A stretch of DNA of 64,000 bases, from NCBI GenBank assembly GCA_043228905.1, contig JBHGNT010000014.1, positions 992,001-1,056,000 on the forward strand, read 5' to 3'. A program made the position numbers and the translations under genes. Source of the stretch: Azolla caroliniana. Lineage: Eukaryota; Polypodiophyta. The notes under the pieces are model-generated. The model had not been told where the DNA came from. It worked only from the letters and a program-made list of their open reading frames with translations, and did no database searches. This document shows positions 1 through 11,900 of this stretch, piece after piece (position 1 is the first letter of the stretch; every line of letters starts with the position of its first letter).

Positions 1-1563
1 AATAGTCGTGTCCAATTGTGTCACCAAGTGTTAAAAGACACATCAAATCATGGTTTGCCAAGTGTTAAAGAGATACAACCAACAATAGTTGCCATGTATT
101 AGAGTTGAGCCATCTATGCTTCTCTGCCGTTGTGATGACACCCATCTCTTGGTTCATCTTCATACATTTAAGGTACATCTTTGTCCATTGGATCTTTCCC
201 ATCTTTATGATCCACATGTCCTCTATGCAGTGCACATCTCGTGGAATGCAGATATTTGGATTTGGGACAAGTTTTGAAACCAGACTCTTGGGCATTCGTG
301 TAACTTGTGCCAGCTTCCATGGGATTGATGCTGATCTGGCAAAATTATAGTGTAGAATTCCTAGATTCAGGTTCAAGGATTAGAAATGGTGATTGGGTGG
401 GAGAGGAAACACTAAAGATGCAGAGACAGAAGGAGAAGTTGAGACAAGAATGTATAAATCTTGCAGAAACAGCAAGCACAAAGGAAGAGAGTGGCAATGA
501 GAAGTTGATGAAAGGATGCACACCTAGAAAGCAGGTCTGGTGAAAGCTATGAAATGCAGAAATGTACCTGGAGAGACATTCTAGACATAGAGAAGGTCTG
601 GGAATAATCAGTGCCCTTTTTGAGTGCAGTACTAGTGCAACATATCATGTACATTAATATTCGCAACACGAAAAACTAATCTTAAACAGATAAATACAAC
701 TTTACACGCTCTTTTCCCCAATTGTAATATGATGTTTAGGAATCCCCAAATTTCATTCATGCAGTACAGATTTGAAAGTACACGGCAACCATGAACGCTT
801 TGGATGGAAATGGTGAGCATTATAGGTTCACACAAGGAAGATGTCTTTAACATTTGACGTCATGCTTAAGGATTTCTTATCCAATGAGTGCAACAGAAGG
901 ATCGTTGATATTTTGGATTTGATGTATTTTTTACGGAAACTAAAATGGAGTTAATTGTGAATCTGTATATCAGTTGAAAGGAGGAGGCCAAGAGACTCAT
1001 TTTGGCAACACAATAAGGTCTAAGCAGAGAAACTAAATGCAGATCTTGGCAAGAACAAGCATTTTTTGTACTGAGGGATTGAATGAATATAATGAAAAGA
1101 AGATATTGTCAAAAGAATACCCTGCTCGATATCCAATTCCATGGGTATATGTTGGAAAATTGTCCTGAGATTTATGGTTTGTTTTGTACACTCTAGTTAC
1201 TGAGATTTTCCGCAAACACCTTCTCTAAGAGAGTTTTGGCACACATTGCATAAATAATTTATCTGATATTTAACCAAACTGTTCACTCTCTTAAGTGCGA
1301 GACAGCTGTTTTTTTGAAAAGCCACATACAATCCAAAGAATGACTATACTTCAAATCGATCCCAAAGAATTATTATGGTTGTATTGTTTTATCGCAGATG
1401 TCGTACTTTCTATGACTGAACTGCTGAGAATTTACCTTAACAATTTTAGGATAGGATTACAATATATAGTCGTCGTCTCTATACAGTCTCTGATGTGCAT
1501 AAACAATTTGGTTAGTTTTTTTGTTTGTAAATTACTAGGGAATCAAATCATCTTTTTTTGCAG
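1..1563. other. Upstream part of the lipase locus, no exon recognised
   Basis: This stretch precedes the first recognisable lipase exon. I looked for the N-terminal exon expected of the family (signal peptide followed by a segment ending near a YASAV-like motif) and did not find one on the + strand. It may lie in this stretch but too diverged to see, or before the window. The open frames here are short and resemble nothing I know. Confidence 0.5.
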
Positions 1564-4500
1564 GTATATGTTAACGATTTGGATTCTCTTATTTCTTGGA
1601 ACTGCACAAGGTGCAATGGCCATACCAAGGTAACAATTCATCAGATCTAATTGGCGATGTGGCGCATCTTTCACCGTTGATATCTTGATGTGTTCTCATG
1701 GTGGATTAGGCACAGTTGGAGATAATCATCATGATTGATTATATATTACTTTTTTGCAGGGATTCAAGATGACAGAACTGGTTGTCGATGTACAACACTG
1801 TCTTCAGGTATGGATGGAATTTACTTTTCTGAGTTTTATTTGTTGGCAAAACTGTATATGGGTGAGATAACTCATTGTAGTCTATAGGCATACGTAAATA
1901 CAAATTTTTGTCATATAATATGCGTTATTTAAGTGGGTACTCTAACGCTCATATGGGGAAGCTATAAAGTGATAGAATATGTTTCTTGTGTGGGTAGTCA
2001 ATGCACAAGAGAAAGAAAGAAAGAGAGATATATTAACGTCTTTTAAGAGGCCAAAATGGCCTATAAGACCAAACAAGAGATTACATCTTAAGTGTTGTCT
2101 TGTCTTTGAGAACAACAAATCAAAATAAAATAAGTAGTACTCAGTAAATAGAATGTTCATGCATATATAATACATATATAGATGTAATTTCTTGTTTGGT
2201 CTCATAGGCCATTTTTCCCTCTGAAAAGACGTTAATATTTCTTTCTTTCTCCATGAGAGAGGCAACAAAGGCATGATTAGTTTGTAGCTTTTCAGCATAT
2301 GGATCTCTAGAAAAACATTGTGCTCATATATGCAGTTTCACAAACCAAGAACCAAATGGCTCTTTAATTCAATTGTTACCCTTTCCCTCTATGGGTTGTG
2401 TGATTCAGGACTAAAGCTTGTGCCATGTGAGCTCACTAAGGAAAGAGTTATAATACCCTGTTGCGCAAAATGGCCATTAACGTGGGAACCTTGAAATCTC
2501 TCTGAACAATATTTGAAGTGGGTATTTGAACATCTTTACCAATGATTAACATTATTCAATCAGTACCCATTAAGAGTATATCGTAGAAGTTCATCACAAA
2601 ACACTGATTGGCCCCAAGTGTTGGCACACCATAGATGTTTATTTATTAATCCAAATAGAATCAGATATTTACAAGAAAACAATGCATCAGCAGACGCCCC
2701 ATATTTATTTCTCTATTAATCCAACTAGAATTAAATATTACAAGATCATGCACCACAGACCACATAACTCTTGGGGAGAACATACCCATACGAATAAAAA
2801 ACCTGATTTCCGATCAGTAAGCCACAGGTCAGAAAATTCTAAATTCTGATCAGAAAGGAGGAAATCAGAATCCCTAAATTTTACTAAGAAACAGTATTTT
2901 CCTAAAATATGATAAAAAAGGGAGCAGATTAAAAATTAACAGCTAACAAACCCCAAATTCCATATTAGCTCCCACCCTTGAATCAGAATCCTCAAATCTC
3001 TTCTATCCAGCACACCCCAAAATAACAGTTTTTCTAGCACGAGGTGTCCAAATGTGGTGAAAATAACAAATGTGGTTTTCACTTCTTTGATTTGGGTTGC
3101 AACTGTGCTAGATCATGACGAAAACAGTTACAACCAAGTAAAACATTGTGAGAGAAGGGCAAACAGAAATTACAGCAGCATGGAACACATGAGAATAGAG
3201 CGTAGAAAATCAAATTAGAGACCGACTGAGTGAAACAAACTGGTCATTAATCCAAACCCTGAACATTGGAGGAGGCATCCAAGTATGAGGTGAGAACATG
3301 AGCATGAGAATAGGGTTGGAATACTTCCTAAATGCTCCACCCAAACAAAGGTTTGAATGAATGGATGAATAAATTGAGAAATATTTGGTCTATAAATAGA
3401 TGGTCAATAAGATACCAATACGAAGAGACTTAACCGCATAAGTTACACAAAGAATAAGCGTGGAGCAGTTTAACAGAAGCAAGCTTTTGCCAAGATCCAA
3501 AACATAAAAGCAAACCTTGTAAGAAAGAAAATTTGGTAAAACTATCGCTTTTAAAGCTATAATAAAAGAGCCAGAATTCATAATACGCAGAGATTACATA
3601 TGAGCAATTGTTAAGTGTAGAAAGAAATGCTCCTCTGCTTTTCCAGAAATAGGGTTTCTTATGCAAGTTAAGATTTGGGTTACTGCTGCTTTTCAGAAGT
3701 AGTTTTCTTCTCTTTCTGATACTAGGTTTTGAACATTTGCGATTCAATTCAAACCTCATCCGTGTGTAGTGCATTTTTTTCAGCTTAGCGCCCAAAGTTC
3801 AACGAATTATATGTATATGGGATCATAACATTATTTAATAATTTATTTATGTAATTTTTTAAAAAGGCTGTCAAGCTTTTGAATTTCGATTGTACTATTT
3901 TATTGTTTCATATTTTGTTTCAGTGTCCATTTAACCATATTGTTACAGAAAGCAGATATCGTGATGAAACTAAAAACTGCATTAACATTATGACTTTAAA
4001 TGATTACAATACAAAGGTTTTGTAAGTTTGTTCACATGATGGGCCTTATAAATATGGCTTTTCAAATGTAAGGAAAAATCACATATTGTATGTTTGTGAA
4101 TGAACACGAACCAATCGATTCTTTCAATCATGCAGGCATATGTGGGGCTTGCTAAAGACTTGAATGCTATTGTGGTTGCTTTTCGAGGAACACAAGAAAA
4201 CAGGTCTCAATGACCAAATCGTATTTCAATTTTGTTGTGATTTACCATCGTCTGACTGTTGCTAAGGTACGATTCTTTGGGCGTCATTTTTAGCATTCAA
4301 AACTGGATGGAAGATCTGTATTTCAAGCAGCTTGATTTAAAATATCCTGGTGTTACGGGTGCTATGGTAAACAACTATACATATGTACAAACTTCTATGA
4401 GTTCTTTTCTATATATCTTTTTGTCTCACATTTAATTTTGCTCTTATTCAGGTTCATCGGGGTTTCTATACAGCATATCATAATACCACTCTTCGACCTC

Positions 4501-5568
4501 GTATTATAGCAGCTATTATGGCTATTCGGAAGGAAATAGAAGATTTAAAAATTATGGTCACTGGGCACTCCATGGGAGGAGCCATGGCTGCTTTTTGTTC
4601 ACTTGATCTAGTGGTATCTCGTCGTGCACAGTACTTAAAATATATCCTTTGCTTAATATTTAGCAATTCATTCTTATACTAAATTCAAGAATTTTGTCTG
4701 CTACACTGGTAGGCAAATTATGGGATTGATGACATACAAACAATCACCTTTGGGCAGCCTAGGATTGGAAACAGTGTGTTTGCATCATATTATAGTGCAT
4801 TGCTGCCCAAAACTTACCGGATGACCCATAACCACGATATGGTGCCTCATTTACCACCGTATTACTCCCTTTTTCCTCAAAAAAGCTACCACCATTTTGG
4901 AAAAGAGGTATTCTATTGTATTTCAAGCATATAGTAATTCCAATCTTGGAATATAACGTTAACTGTTGGTTATATATGTTTTGGAAGAGCCGGGTATGTC
5001 GTTCTAATGATTCTAACCAGTTACTCATGTCCAGTATTGGAATATAACATCATACAATGTTTTTTTATTTTATTTAAGATATGGATTTACAAGGATGGAA
5101 TGAATGAATCGATCAGGATATGCAATGACTCTGGGGAGGATCCCGATTGTAGCAGGTATTACAGATGTACATCTCTGTTATGTCCTCTTATGATGCATTT
5201 TCCAAGAACATGATAGAAAAACATATTTTTGATGGTGGGACAAAAAATGGATGAAGTGGGAGATAAACTATGTACCATTCACTTGCATAGGATATTTTTA
5301 GAGGAGGCTAGGGAAGGCGTGAATTTATCCATTATCATTGTCCCAACAATTGTATATTTTTCTATGATTTTTGAATAGGTCTGTGGTGGGAAATAGCATC
5401 TCAGATCATCTATGTTACCTTGGGATCTTTCTTCAAGCTGATACATGGAGTACATGTTCGTTCATATTGCAAAACAATGTAACCGAGGTGACGTCAGGTG
5501 GATTCTTTATCCAGTTACCATTAGTACGTGATGAAGGCTTTGGGGACAGAAGGTGGCAATTGCTTTGA
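1564..5568 (+). CDS. Class 3 (alpha/beta-hydrolase) lipase, 5' end missing
   Basis: Probable triacylglycerol/monoacylglycerol-type lipase of the plant class 3 family. Exons by GT/AG sites and frame: 1564-1629, 1760-1807, 4136-4203, 4294-4366, 4452-4613, 4713-4907, 5079-5155, 5379-5568 (879 nt, 292 codons plus stop). The third/fourth exon junction recreates FRGTQENS-IQNW, which fixes the acceptor at 4294 rather than the AG at 4266. The nucleophile is the Ser of GHSMGG (residue 125 of this partial model); a family-typical Asp lies in THNHDMVPHLP (about 181) and a His in YHHFGKE (about 199). A Cys-rich segment, CNDSGEDPDC, follows as in plant relatives, which are usually secreted or endomembrane proteins. 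The N-terminal exon with the signal peptide is absent. The long intron 1808-4135 contains a foldback element. The family is clear; the substrate is not. Confidence 0.88.
1950..2301. repeat. Imperfect foldback (MITE-like) element in lipase intron
   Basis: About 350 bp framed by CATATG at both ends, with long imperfect inverted arms. The best-matching part pairs about 2003-2085 with 2182-2252: AAAGACGTTAATAT-type and TTGTTTGGTCTCATAGGCC-type blocks recur in opposite orientation. The spacer of about 95 bp is AT-rich. The intronic position and structure suggest a MITE/foldback transposon. No target duplication could be fixed. Confidence 0.6.
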
Positions 5569-6341
5569 TCAACAGTTCATAGAAGGTCCATTTATAGAAA
5601 TCAGTTGTGTATATAAAAACATGGCTTTGTTTATTCATGAACAATGCTACACATACCTTGGTAGTTGAAAACAACTACTAAGCTTACTTCGACCAATGAT
5701 GTAATATTCTTTCTCTTGTGAATATCATATGTTGATGTTGTCCCTTTCATGTCCTTTGAGTGTACTCTACTAGAAAGGCAACTACTTGGTATCTTTAAAA
5801 ACTTTGGAAGGATCTTCACAATATCTATTGATGTGCTGCCATAAATTGATCATTTTCCTGACATGTGATGTTAGACAAAGGTTTGGTTCGACATAAGTGT
5901 GATATTGTGCATCTTTTGGGGTATAGATTCATATCCATTTACATGTGTAATGCTAGATCTGATGCGTGGAATGGTTTTGTTAAAATTTCATATTGTATTC
6001 TTGGAAAATCTTTTCTATAATTGATACTTGATCATACAATGTTACTAGGATATGAGGTGTCGGAAGTGTTTATGCATGCAATGGAGGTTATTGTTTAGAA
6101 TAAGATCAATCCCTTAGTGATGGTAAACATGATGTGCCAGGTATATTATGATAAATGGAAAGGTTTTATAAGCATGAGTGCTTCTAACTAAATGAGTATT
6201 GCCTGGTACATATACAAGTAATGAATATTTGACACAGGTTTCGAGAAACTTCAAGGGAATGTATTATGTTTGTCAATGTTTTTGATATTCTTTAAACTTC
6301 TAGTAATGCTTGTGAACTCTAGTCAAATTGTGTAACTCAAT

Positions 6342-6965
6342 ATCTACAACAAACACTTTTTAGTGCATATTTGTACATTCAAATTTTCATGTTCTTAGCT
6401 ATAGGAAAGCATATGCATGAATGAACGAGGCTCTCTACTAGTAAATCCACACAAGACATCTCGTGTCTAGTAAATAATCATAAAACTAACAACTGATTTG
6501 TAAGTTGAAAGCTGGATTTGGTGATGGGTGATAAGTTATCATGATAAATTGGAACTAAACATATTTTCCCACTATCACAAGAAATTTTTAATGATAACTT
6601 GGAAGAAAACCTTTATAAACAAACATCTACAACAAAAATATCTACAACAAACACCTTTTAGTGCATTTTTGTACATTCAAATTTTCATGCTGCACTAACT
6701 ATAGTGCCCAAAACTCCATTAGAGTGTTGTTAGGTATAAAGTAAGAAAGCATATGCATGAATGAACAAGACTATCTTCTAGTAAATCCACACAAGACATC
6801 GCTTGGTAGTAAATAGTCATAAAACTAACAAATGATTTGTAAGATGAAAGATGGATTTGGTGATGTGTGATATGTTATCATGATAACTTGGAACTAAACA
6901 TATCCTTTCCAAATTCCCACTATCACAAGAAATTTTAAATGATAACTTTGAAGAAAAACTTTGTA
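6342..6965. repeat. Direct duplication of a ~280-330 bp segment
   Basis: Copy 1 is about 6342-6619 and copy 2 about 6640-6965. Both share TCTACAACAAACAC, GCATATGCATGAATGAAC, GTAAATCCACACAAGACATC and CACTATCACAAGAAATTTT in the same order. Copy 2 has a ~45-bp insertion near its start. A third partial echo of the CTTTATCACAAGAAAATTTT part follows at about 6978. Confidence 0.75.
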
Positions 6966-7442
6966 AGCGTTCATCACTTTATCACAAGAAAATTTTAATG
7001 AACAATTGCCTCTATTAGGAGGTGGGAAAATATTGGTAACTTCACTACGATGATCACACCAGAAAACCATCCTTGGATTCACCTAAAATATTTGGTATTC
7101 ACCAATTCCTTTAAGGAGTACTTTGTTTTACTTTCGAGGCATTCCACATAACCAATTTCTTTGGTCCCGCTATTTGGGTATCAAATCCCAAACTCTCGGA
7201 TAACCCTTCAATTACAAATTCATGACCGTCTCACTCTTGTTTTGAATTATACTCTACACATACAAAAACAGTGCATTAAAGAATTTATTAATGCATTCGC
7301 ACTTATATGTATACACTTGCAAGCACACACATTGTTTAGTTAAAGTAATAAATTCTCACATAGTATCCTTATGAATTACCTATGTCCTAGATATCTTGAC
7401 AATATGAAGGTAGCAATATGTGTTGAGATCTAAACTTCCCCA

Positions 7443-7600
7443 TATTGAAAATATTACAAGGGAGTGATAACTTAAGTGCCATACTTAAGACACACCTAGA
7501 AGGTTGAGCTCTTATGTGTATGCCTTATTCACACATAGAGACTTTGTGCTTCAATGTATGAATACCCCTTTTTAGGAAGGAAGCACGTAGTGAAGAACAC
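7443..7600 (+). repeat. LTR-like 5' end preceded by a polypurine stretch (copy 1)
   Basis: ACAAGGGAG followed by TGATAACTTAAGTG and a segment with TTATTCACACAT and CTTCAATGTATGAATA. The same order recurs at 10383-10515. A purine run immediately before TG is what precedes a 3' LTR, so these look like two decayed copies of one retroelement end. No coding part could be tied to them. Confidence 0.4.
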
Positions 7601-9149
7601 ATGTATACTCTGGTTCCATAAATCAAAGCTGGCCTCTTTATGGACTATAAAATAAATCTAAATTGCCAAGAACTAGGGCAACAATTGAAGCATTTGGTTA
7701 GGTTTTCCGTAGTGGCAAGCAAATTCCCCATTCATTTATATGAAGAAATTAGGTAGAAGGCGGGATCAAGGACCTCTTTAGAGCGATTTTTGGAAGTAAA
7801 CCCAATAGGTTTAAGTCCCTAACTTGCCTAAGTTTCTTTTCCATAAAATGAATTGTGTCATTATAGTTCAACAATCACCAATCGATTCAATTAATTTTCA
7901 TAATTGTTTTATTTTCAATTTTGCTTTTAGACTTTTGTTAATTTTGTTAATTGCCTATTTATTTTTTAGTACTTGGTGGGAATCCAGAAGGACTAGTGAC
8001 TATGTTTATTTGTGAAGGTTCCCAACTTCCCTCTACAACCTTCAAAGCTTTAAATGCTCTTAAAATCACCACACCTATGCCTGAATTAGGTCGGTTGCTC
8101 ACATACAACTTAATCGAGTCACCTACATATTACATCTACCTATCTTAAGACATTTGTACAACACTATTATGGATATGGTGATTATTAGTATCATACATTT
8201 GCATACTATTGATCTTTCTTTTTCTTTTTCTTTAATTATCTTTATCTTAAAAATTAATTTGTTTGTTATTCTTTGTGGTTCTAAATTTTCATTATAGGCT
8301 TTAAATTGTTGGTTGAGAAGGAGGGCCTTGGCTACAAAATCAACCTAACTATGATTTGTCAATATAATCTCTAATGTAAAATTGTTTCTTTCAATCATGT
8401 TAGAGTCTAACTAATTAGTAAACAAAATAAAGAGAAATAAGGCCAAAGAAAGGAAAGAGGTTGCCAGACAACGTGAGATGGACCCAAACCACTTCGATTT
8501 CCTATACCATCAAGTGTTGATGCGAGTCGTACCTTCAATTCTGTTAGGATCCCACGTGCTTAGCTAACAAGAGCCATAACCACATTGACGTAGTCTCAAC
8601 AAGCCTATCTAATAATAAGGTAGTTGGCTTTCTTATATAGCCAGAAGTGTGAAAGCATGGAATGGAAACACTATCATAGCTAACATGTAGCTATGATGGC
8701 TATAGCCAATTATCTATTGTTGTTTCTTTAGTGGGTAGATCTTAAAGATAAATATCATTTATAATGTGAAGTAAAATATGGGAATACCCTAATTAAAAAA
8801 TTTGGGCACACATGGTGGAACATGGGTTTCGTGCATTTATATTTGAACCTTTGACGATATCCTCTCTCATCATCCTCAATATTGCATCGAATTCAAACAC
8901 ATGGAGCATGGTGCATGCGATTATAGGAAAAGTTCTTGCATCAACAAGAAAACCAATCAATTAGTATATTCCCATATTGCAATAGTTTTATAAGAGGACC
9001 TCATTGACTCTTCATCTAGGTAGTTATCATATATATATATATGTCTTTATTTGTTTTGTTTCCTTGTTGATTAGGGCAAAGTCATTGGAGTCATAGACCA
9101 AGATGTCACGCAAGTCATATTAACACAAGCTTAATGGATAGGAAGGGAA

Positions 9150-9600
9150 ATTAATGTTATTTAATGCCATGGTAACACAAGTTTTGCTTTATGAAGTAGA
9201 AGTGTGGGAGACACTATCCCTCTTAATGCATGGAATGAGATTGAGAAGATTCAAAAGATGTTTGTAAGGAAACAACGAGGAGTTAAATAAACCACTATCT
9301 ATTAGGTTATTCTCTTGGAAATGTTCAACCTATAGAGATATTAATGCTAAAGAGAATCTATAGATACATTTTAAAAGTGACGAATATACCAAATCATGGA
9401 TTGCCAAATCTTGATGGGAATGTTGGATGTAAAGTACAGAATTATAAGAGCAAATCTTTCTTATGTGGTTGGGTAATTAGCATCAAAATATGGTTCAAAC
9501 GATGCGTTGTGGAAGACCTCTTAGAGCTTTTAAGTGATGAATCTATGAAATATGTAGTTATTGAGGAGAGGTTAATAGAATCATTAAGGAAGAAGTAGGA
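9150..9600 (+). pseudogene. LINE reverse-transcriptase C-terminal relic
   Basis: Translated pieces, with stops and frame changes, read LLYEVEVWGDT-like, then WNEIEKIQKMFVRKQ, then a segment around IEILMLKRIYRYILKV and a final open part to 9598. The order (LLYG.E.W, then N.IEKIQ..F.R..LGV) is that found after the polymerase core in some non-LTR retrotransposon ORF2 proteins. Stops rule out function. No poly(A) end or target duplication was found. The assignment rests on motif memory only. Confidence 0.45.
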
Positions 9601-11097
9601 AGACCAATGGATCCTGAGAAATCGTTGCGACTAGCTATTAGTTTCTCGTTGATTAGTTTCCTCTTCTTATACCTTTCTATGCTTTTCCTAGTCATTCATG
9701 AAATGGTACATTGTCTATGTATTCGAGTGGTCTCATTGAATCTCTTCACTTCGGGGTGGGGGTCCATCCCCTTTTTTCCCGCCTGTTGCTTTTCGCTTTA
9801 GTTGCGGTTGTATGTCATGGACACATGGATAGAAAAAGTTGTTGGTTCTATCACTAGTAGTATCCATTAGTTTTAGTAAGGTGAGTTGTTCACCTGTCTC
9901 AAATGCATATATGATATTTGCACAACAAAATTATGAGAATCTGTGTGAAACTACAACGTACATTGTATATGCAAATTGCCACCTAGCAAAGAAACCGGTA
10001 GATGTGGATCAACAGAAATTGTTTGTGATCTATCGAAAAGGGCAAACCTATTTTGATTTAAATTGCTTAAAAAAAAAGATTTAATAAAAATATTTTTGGG
10101 AGAATATAATGAGTCTAGCCTATATTTCGTTAAAAGAACAAAATTAGAATATTACATTGCAAACATCAACCCTAAATGTTTGATTTAATATAAGGCAAGA
10201 AGGCTTATTGATCATATTCAAACTTATCACATTACTAACTTGAGGAAACTAGGTGTTGAAGTTGTATTGTAACATGAAAATCCGTCAAATATAAAGGCAT
10301 GTAAAGTTTGCAAGGATTAGAGGAGTACCACTTGCTTTTTTCATGCTCTGCATATAGTCCAATTCATAAAAGATATGATGACATTAAAAGGGAGTGATGA
10401 CTTGAGTGTCACACTAAAGAGAACACCTAGAACATTAAGCTCATATGTATATGACTTATTCACACATCAAGACTTTATGCTTCGAAGTATGAATATCCCT
10501 TATCAAGAAAATAGTAGGTTCATGAAGGTTTAGGAGAATAGTGTATGCATAATGGAAGCTTGAAGTGGACCAAATTCTCAACCTTGAAATTAGATTGTGG
10601 TGATCCTTAGAGACAATAAAGAGCCAAGCTTTGAGGTAAAGGAAACGACGGATTTGAGGTGGAAAAAGGCTTTGAAGACTAAGTTGGAAAGCATGTTGGA
10701 TCACCAAACTTTGAACTTAGTGGAAACGTTAGACAAGTTCATAGTGATGAAACATGTCTAGAAAGTGCAAAATTTTTAGGTTCAATAGATAAATACGATG
10801 CAATTAGTAGCTTCAAATTTATTATATTAGTTATCTATGTAGAAATGACATGTTTAGTTTCTAAATACTATATCACTGCTCTAGAAATGACATGGCTATT
10901 GCTAGTTTATCCAACCAATAGTCTACTCATGTTAATAAGAAATGTTGAATGATCACCCTTGCTACATATTGCCACCATGCTAATTGTCGAAGGAACACGC
11001 TACCTTGTACAAGGAGAGAGCTAAGCTTCAAGAGCTTAATCTTTCCTCATGCCAAAGCAAGTTCATTTGTTTTGATGAATCTCAATTGAATGATTTG
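9601..11097. other. Intergenic, includes second LTR-like copy
   Basis: Apart from the LTR-like segment at 10383-10515, no coding or RNA gene is visible. It is AT-rich with short reading frames only. Confidence 0.45.
10383..10515 (+). repeat. LTR-like 5' end preceded by a polypurine stretch (copy 2)
   Basis: AAAAGGGAG followed by TGATGACTTGAGTG, then AACACCTAGAACATTAAGC, TTATTCACACATCAAGAC and CTTCGAAGTATGAATA. It aligns with 7443-7600 in the same orientation. Probably a decayed LTR of the same family. Confidence 0.4.
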
Positions 11098-11900
11098 TCA
11101 AGATTTTGCTAGAATTATTAATGTGCTTTTTTTAAGATTCACGTTGCTATTAATGGAAAGATGCTCAAAGGCTACAAAGAACTCATACATGAAAATACAA
11201 CACATCGAAGAGAAGAAGAAAATCAACGTGCACTCCTTTTCATAATTATGTATTTCTTCAGCAAGCCTTCCCCATCTCACAAAACCCCACGTGTACATTT
11301 GTTTACAGTAAACATGATACATAATTCTCAACACACTTTTCCAAACTGCTCTAGCAATAGGACATATCCATAAGACACGGTGAACCGATTCAATGTGAAA
11401 ACCACAACTATCACATTGTAAGTCATGGCAATGTCCCCTCATCCATGACTTCACAAGAATCCCATAATGTACCAACAAACATCTAAACAATATAACTTTT
11501 TTAGGAATTTTCATGGCCCACAACCATTTCCAATAAGCACCCAACCAAGCGTCTTATACATTACCAAATCTCCAAATTTTATAAGCTATTGGCACAACCA
11601 CCAAACCCCTCCTTAGCAATTCTATACCCACGTTGATACTAGGTAGGGAAAGAATTTTGTACCTAGTATCGACGTAAGGAATACTAGTAATGAAAAAAGG
11701 GATTTCCTTACCTAGTATTCCCTACGTCGATATGATTTGACATTTCCACTCAACTAGATCCCACAAAAGGTGATCAATGGGCTTATTTTCATAAACCCAA
11801 ACTTCAAATAAACTATTTATATCATTTGGATGTGGATTCAACATCCACCTTTTATCGTTGTTCGACAATATACGAATAGGCAACATACTCCCTTACTTAC
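11098..11900 (-). pseudogene. LINE ORF2 C-terminal relic with zf-RVT domain
   Basis: On the - strand the 11544-11098 frame holds WKWLWAMKIPKKV, then CDSCGFHIESVHRVLWICP and IARAVWKS: the reverse-transcriptase zinc-binding (zf-RVT) module at the end of plant LINE ORF2 proteins (W..LW...P.K, then C..C....E...H....CP.....W). Upstream of it, separated by one stop, comes a YKIWRFGN-like lead-in. Further upstream (11900-11745) an IDHLLWDL-like segment fits the region before the zinc module. An inverted repeat of about 105 bp (11636-11742) interrupts this frame. The relic is 5'-truncated and dead. Confidence 0.7.
11636..11742. repeat. Short inverted repeat inserted in the LINE relic
   Basis: AGTATCGACGTAAGGAATAC (from about 11667) faces TATTCCCTACGTCGATAT (ending near 11741) as an inverted repeat across an A/G-rich loop. 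A third, partial copy (GATACTAGGTAGGGAAAG) precedes them at about 11636. It interrupts the LINE reading frame and may be a tiny MITE or a foldback insertion. Confidence 0.5.

Larger units (their letters stand above)
5569..9149. other. Intergenic, AT-rich, no gene recognised
   Basis: Downstream of the lipase. It contains a local direct duplication (6342-6965) and an LTR-like segment (7443-7600), both listed separately. Reading frames are short, interrupted and without recognised motifs. Confidence 0.5.

Noticed and set aside
4266-4293. Use of the AG at 4265-4266 as acceptor of lipase exon 4
   Set aside because: It keeps the frame but inserts extra residues between QEN and the conserved IQNW; the AG at 4292-4293 gives the family sequence exactly.
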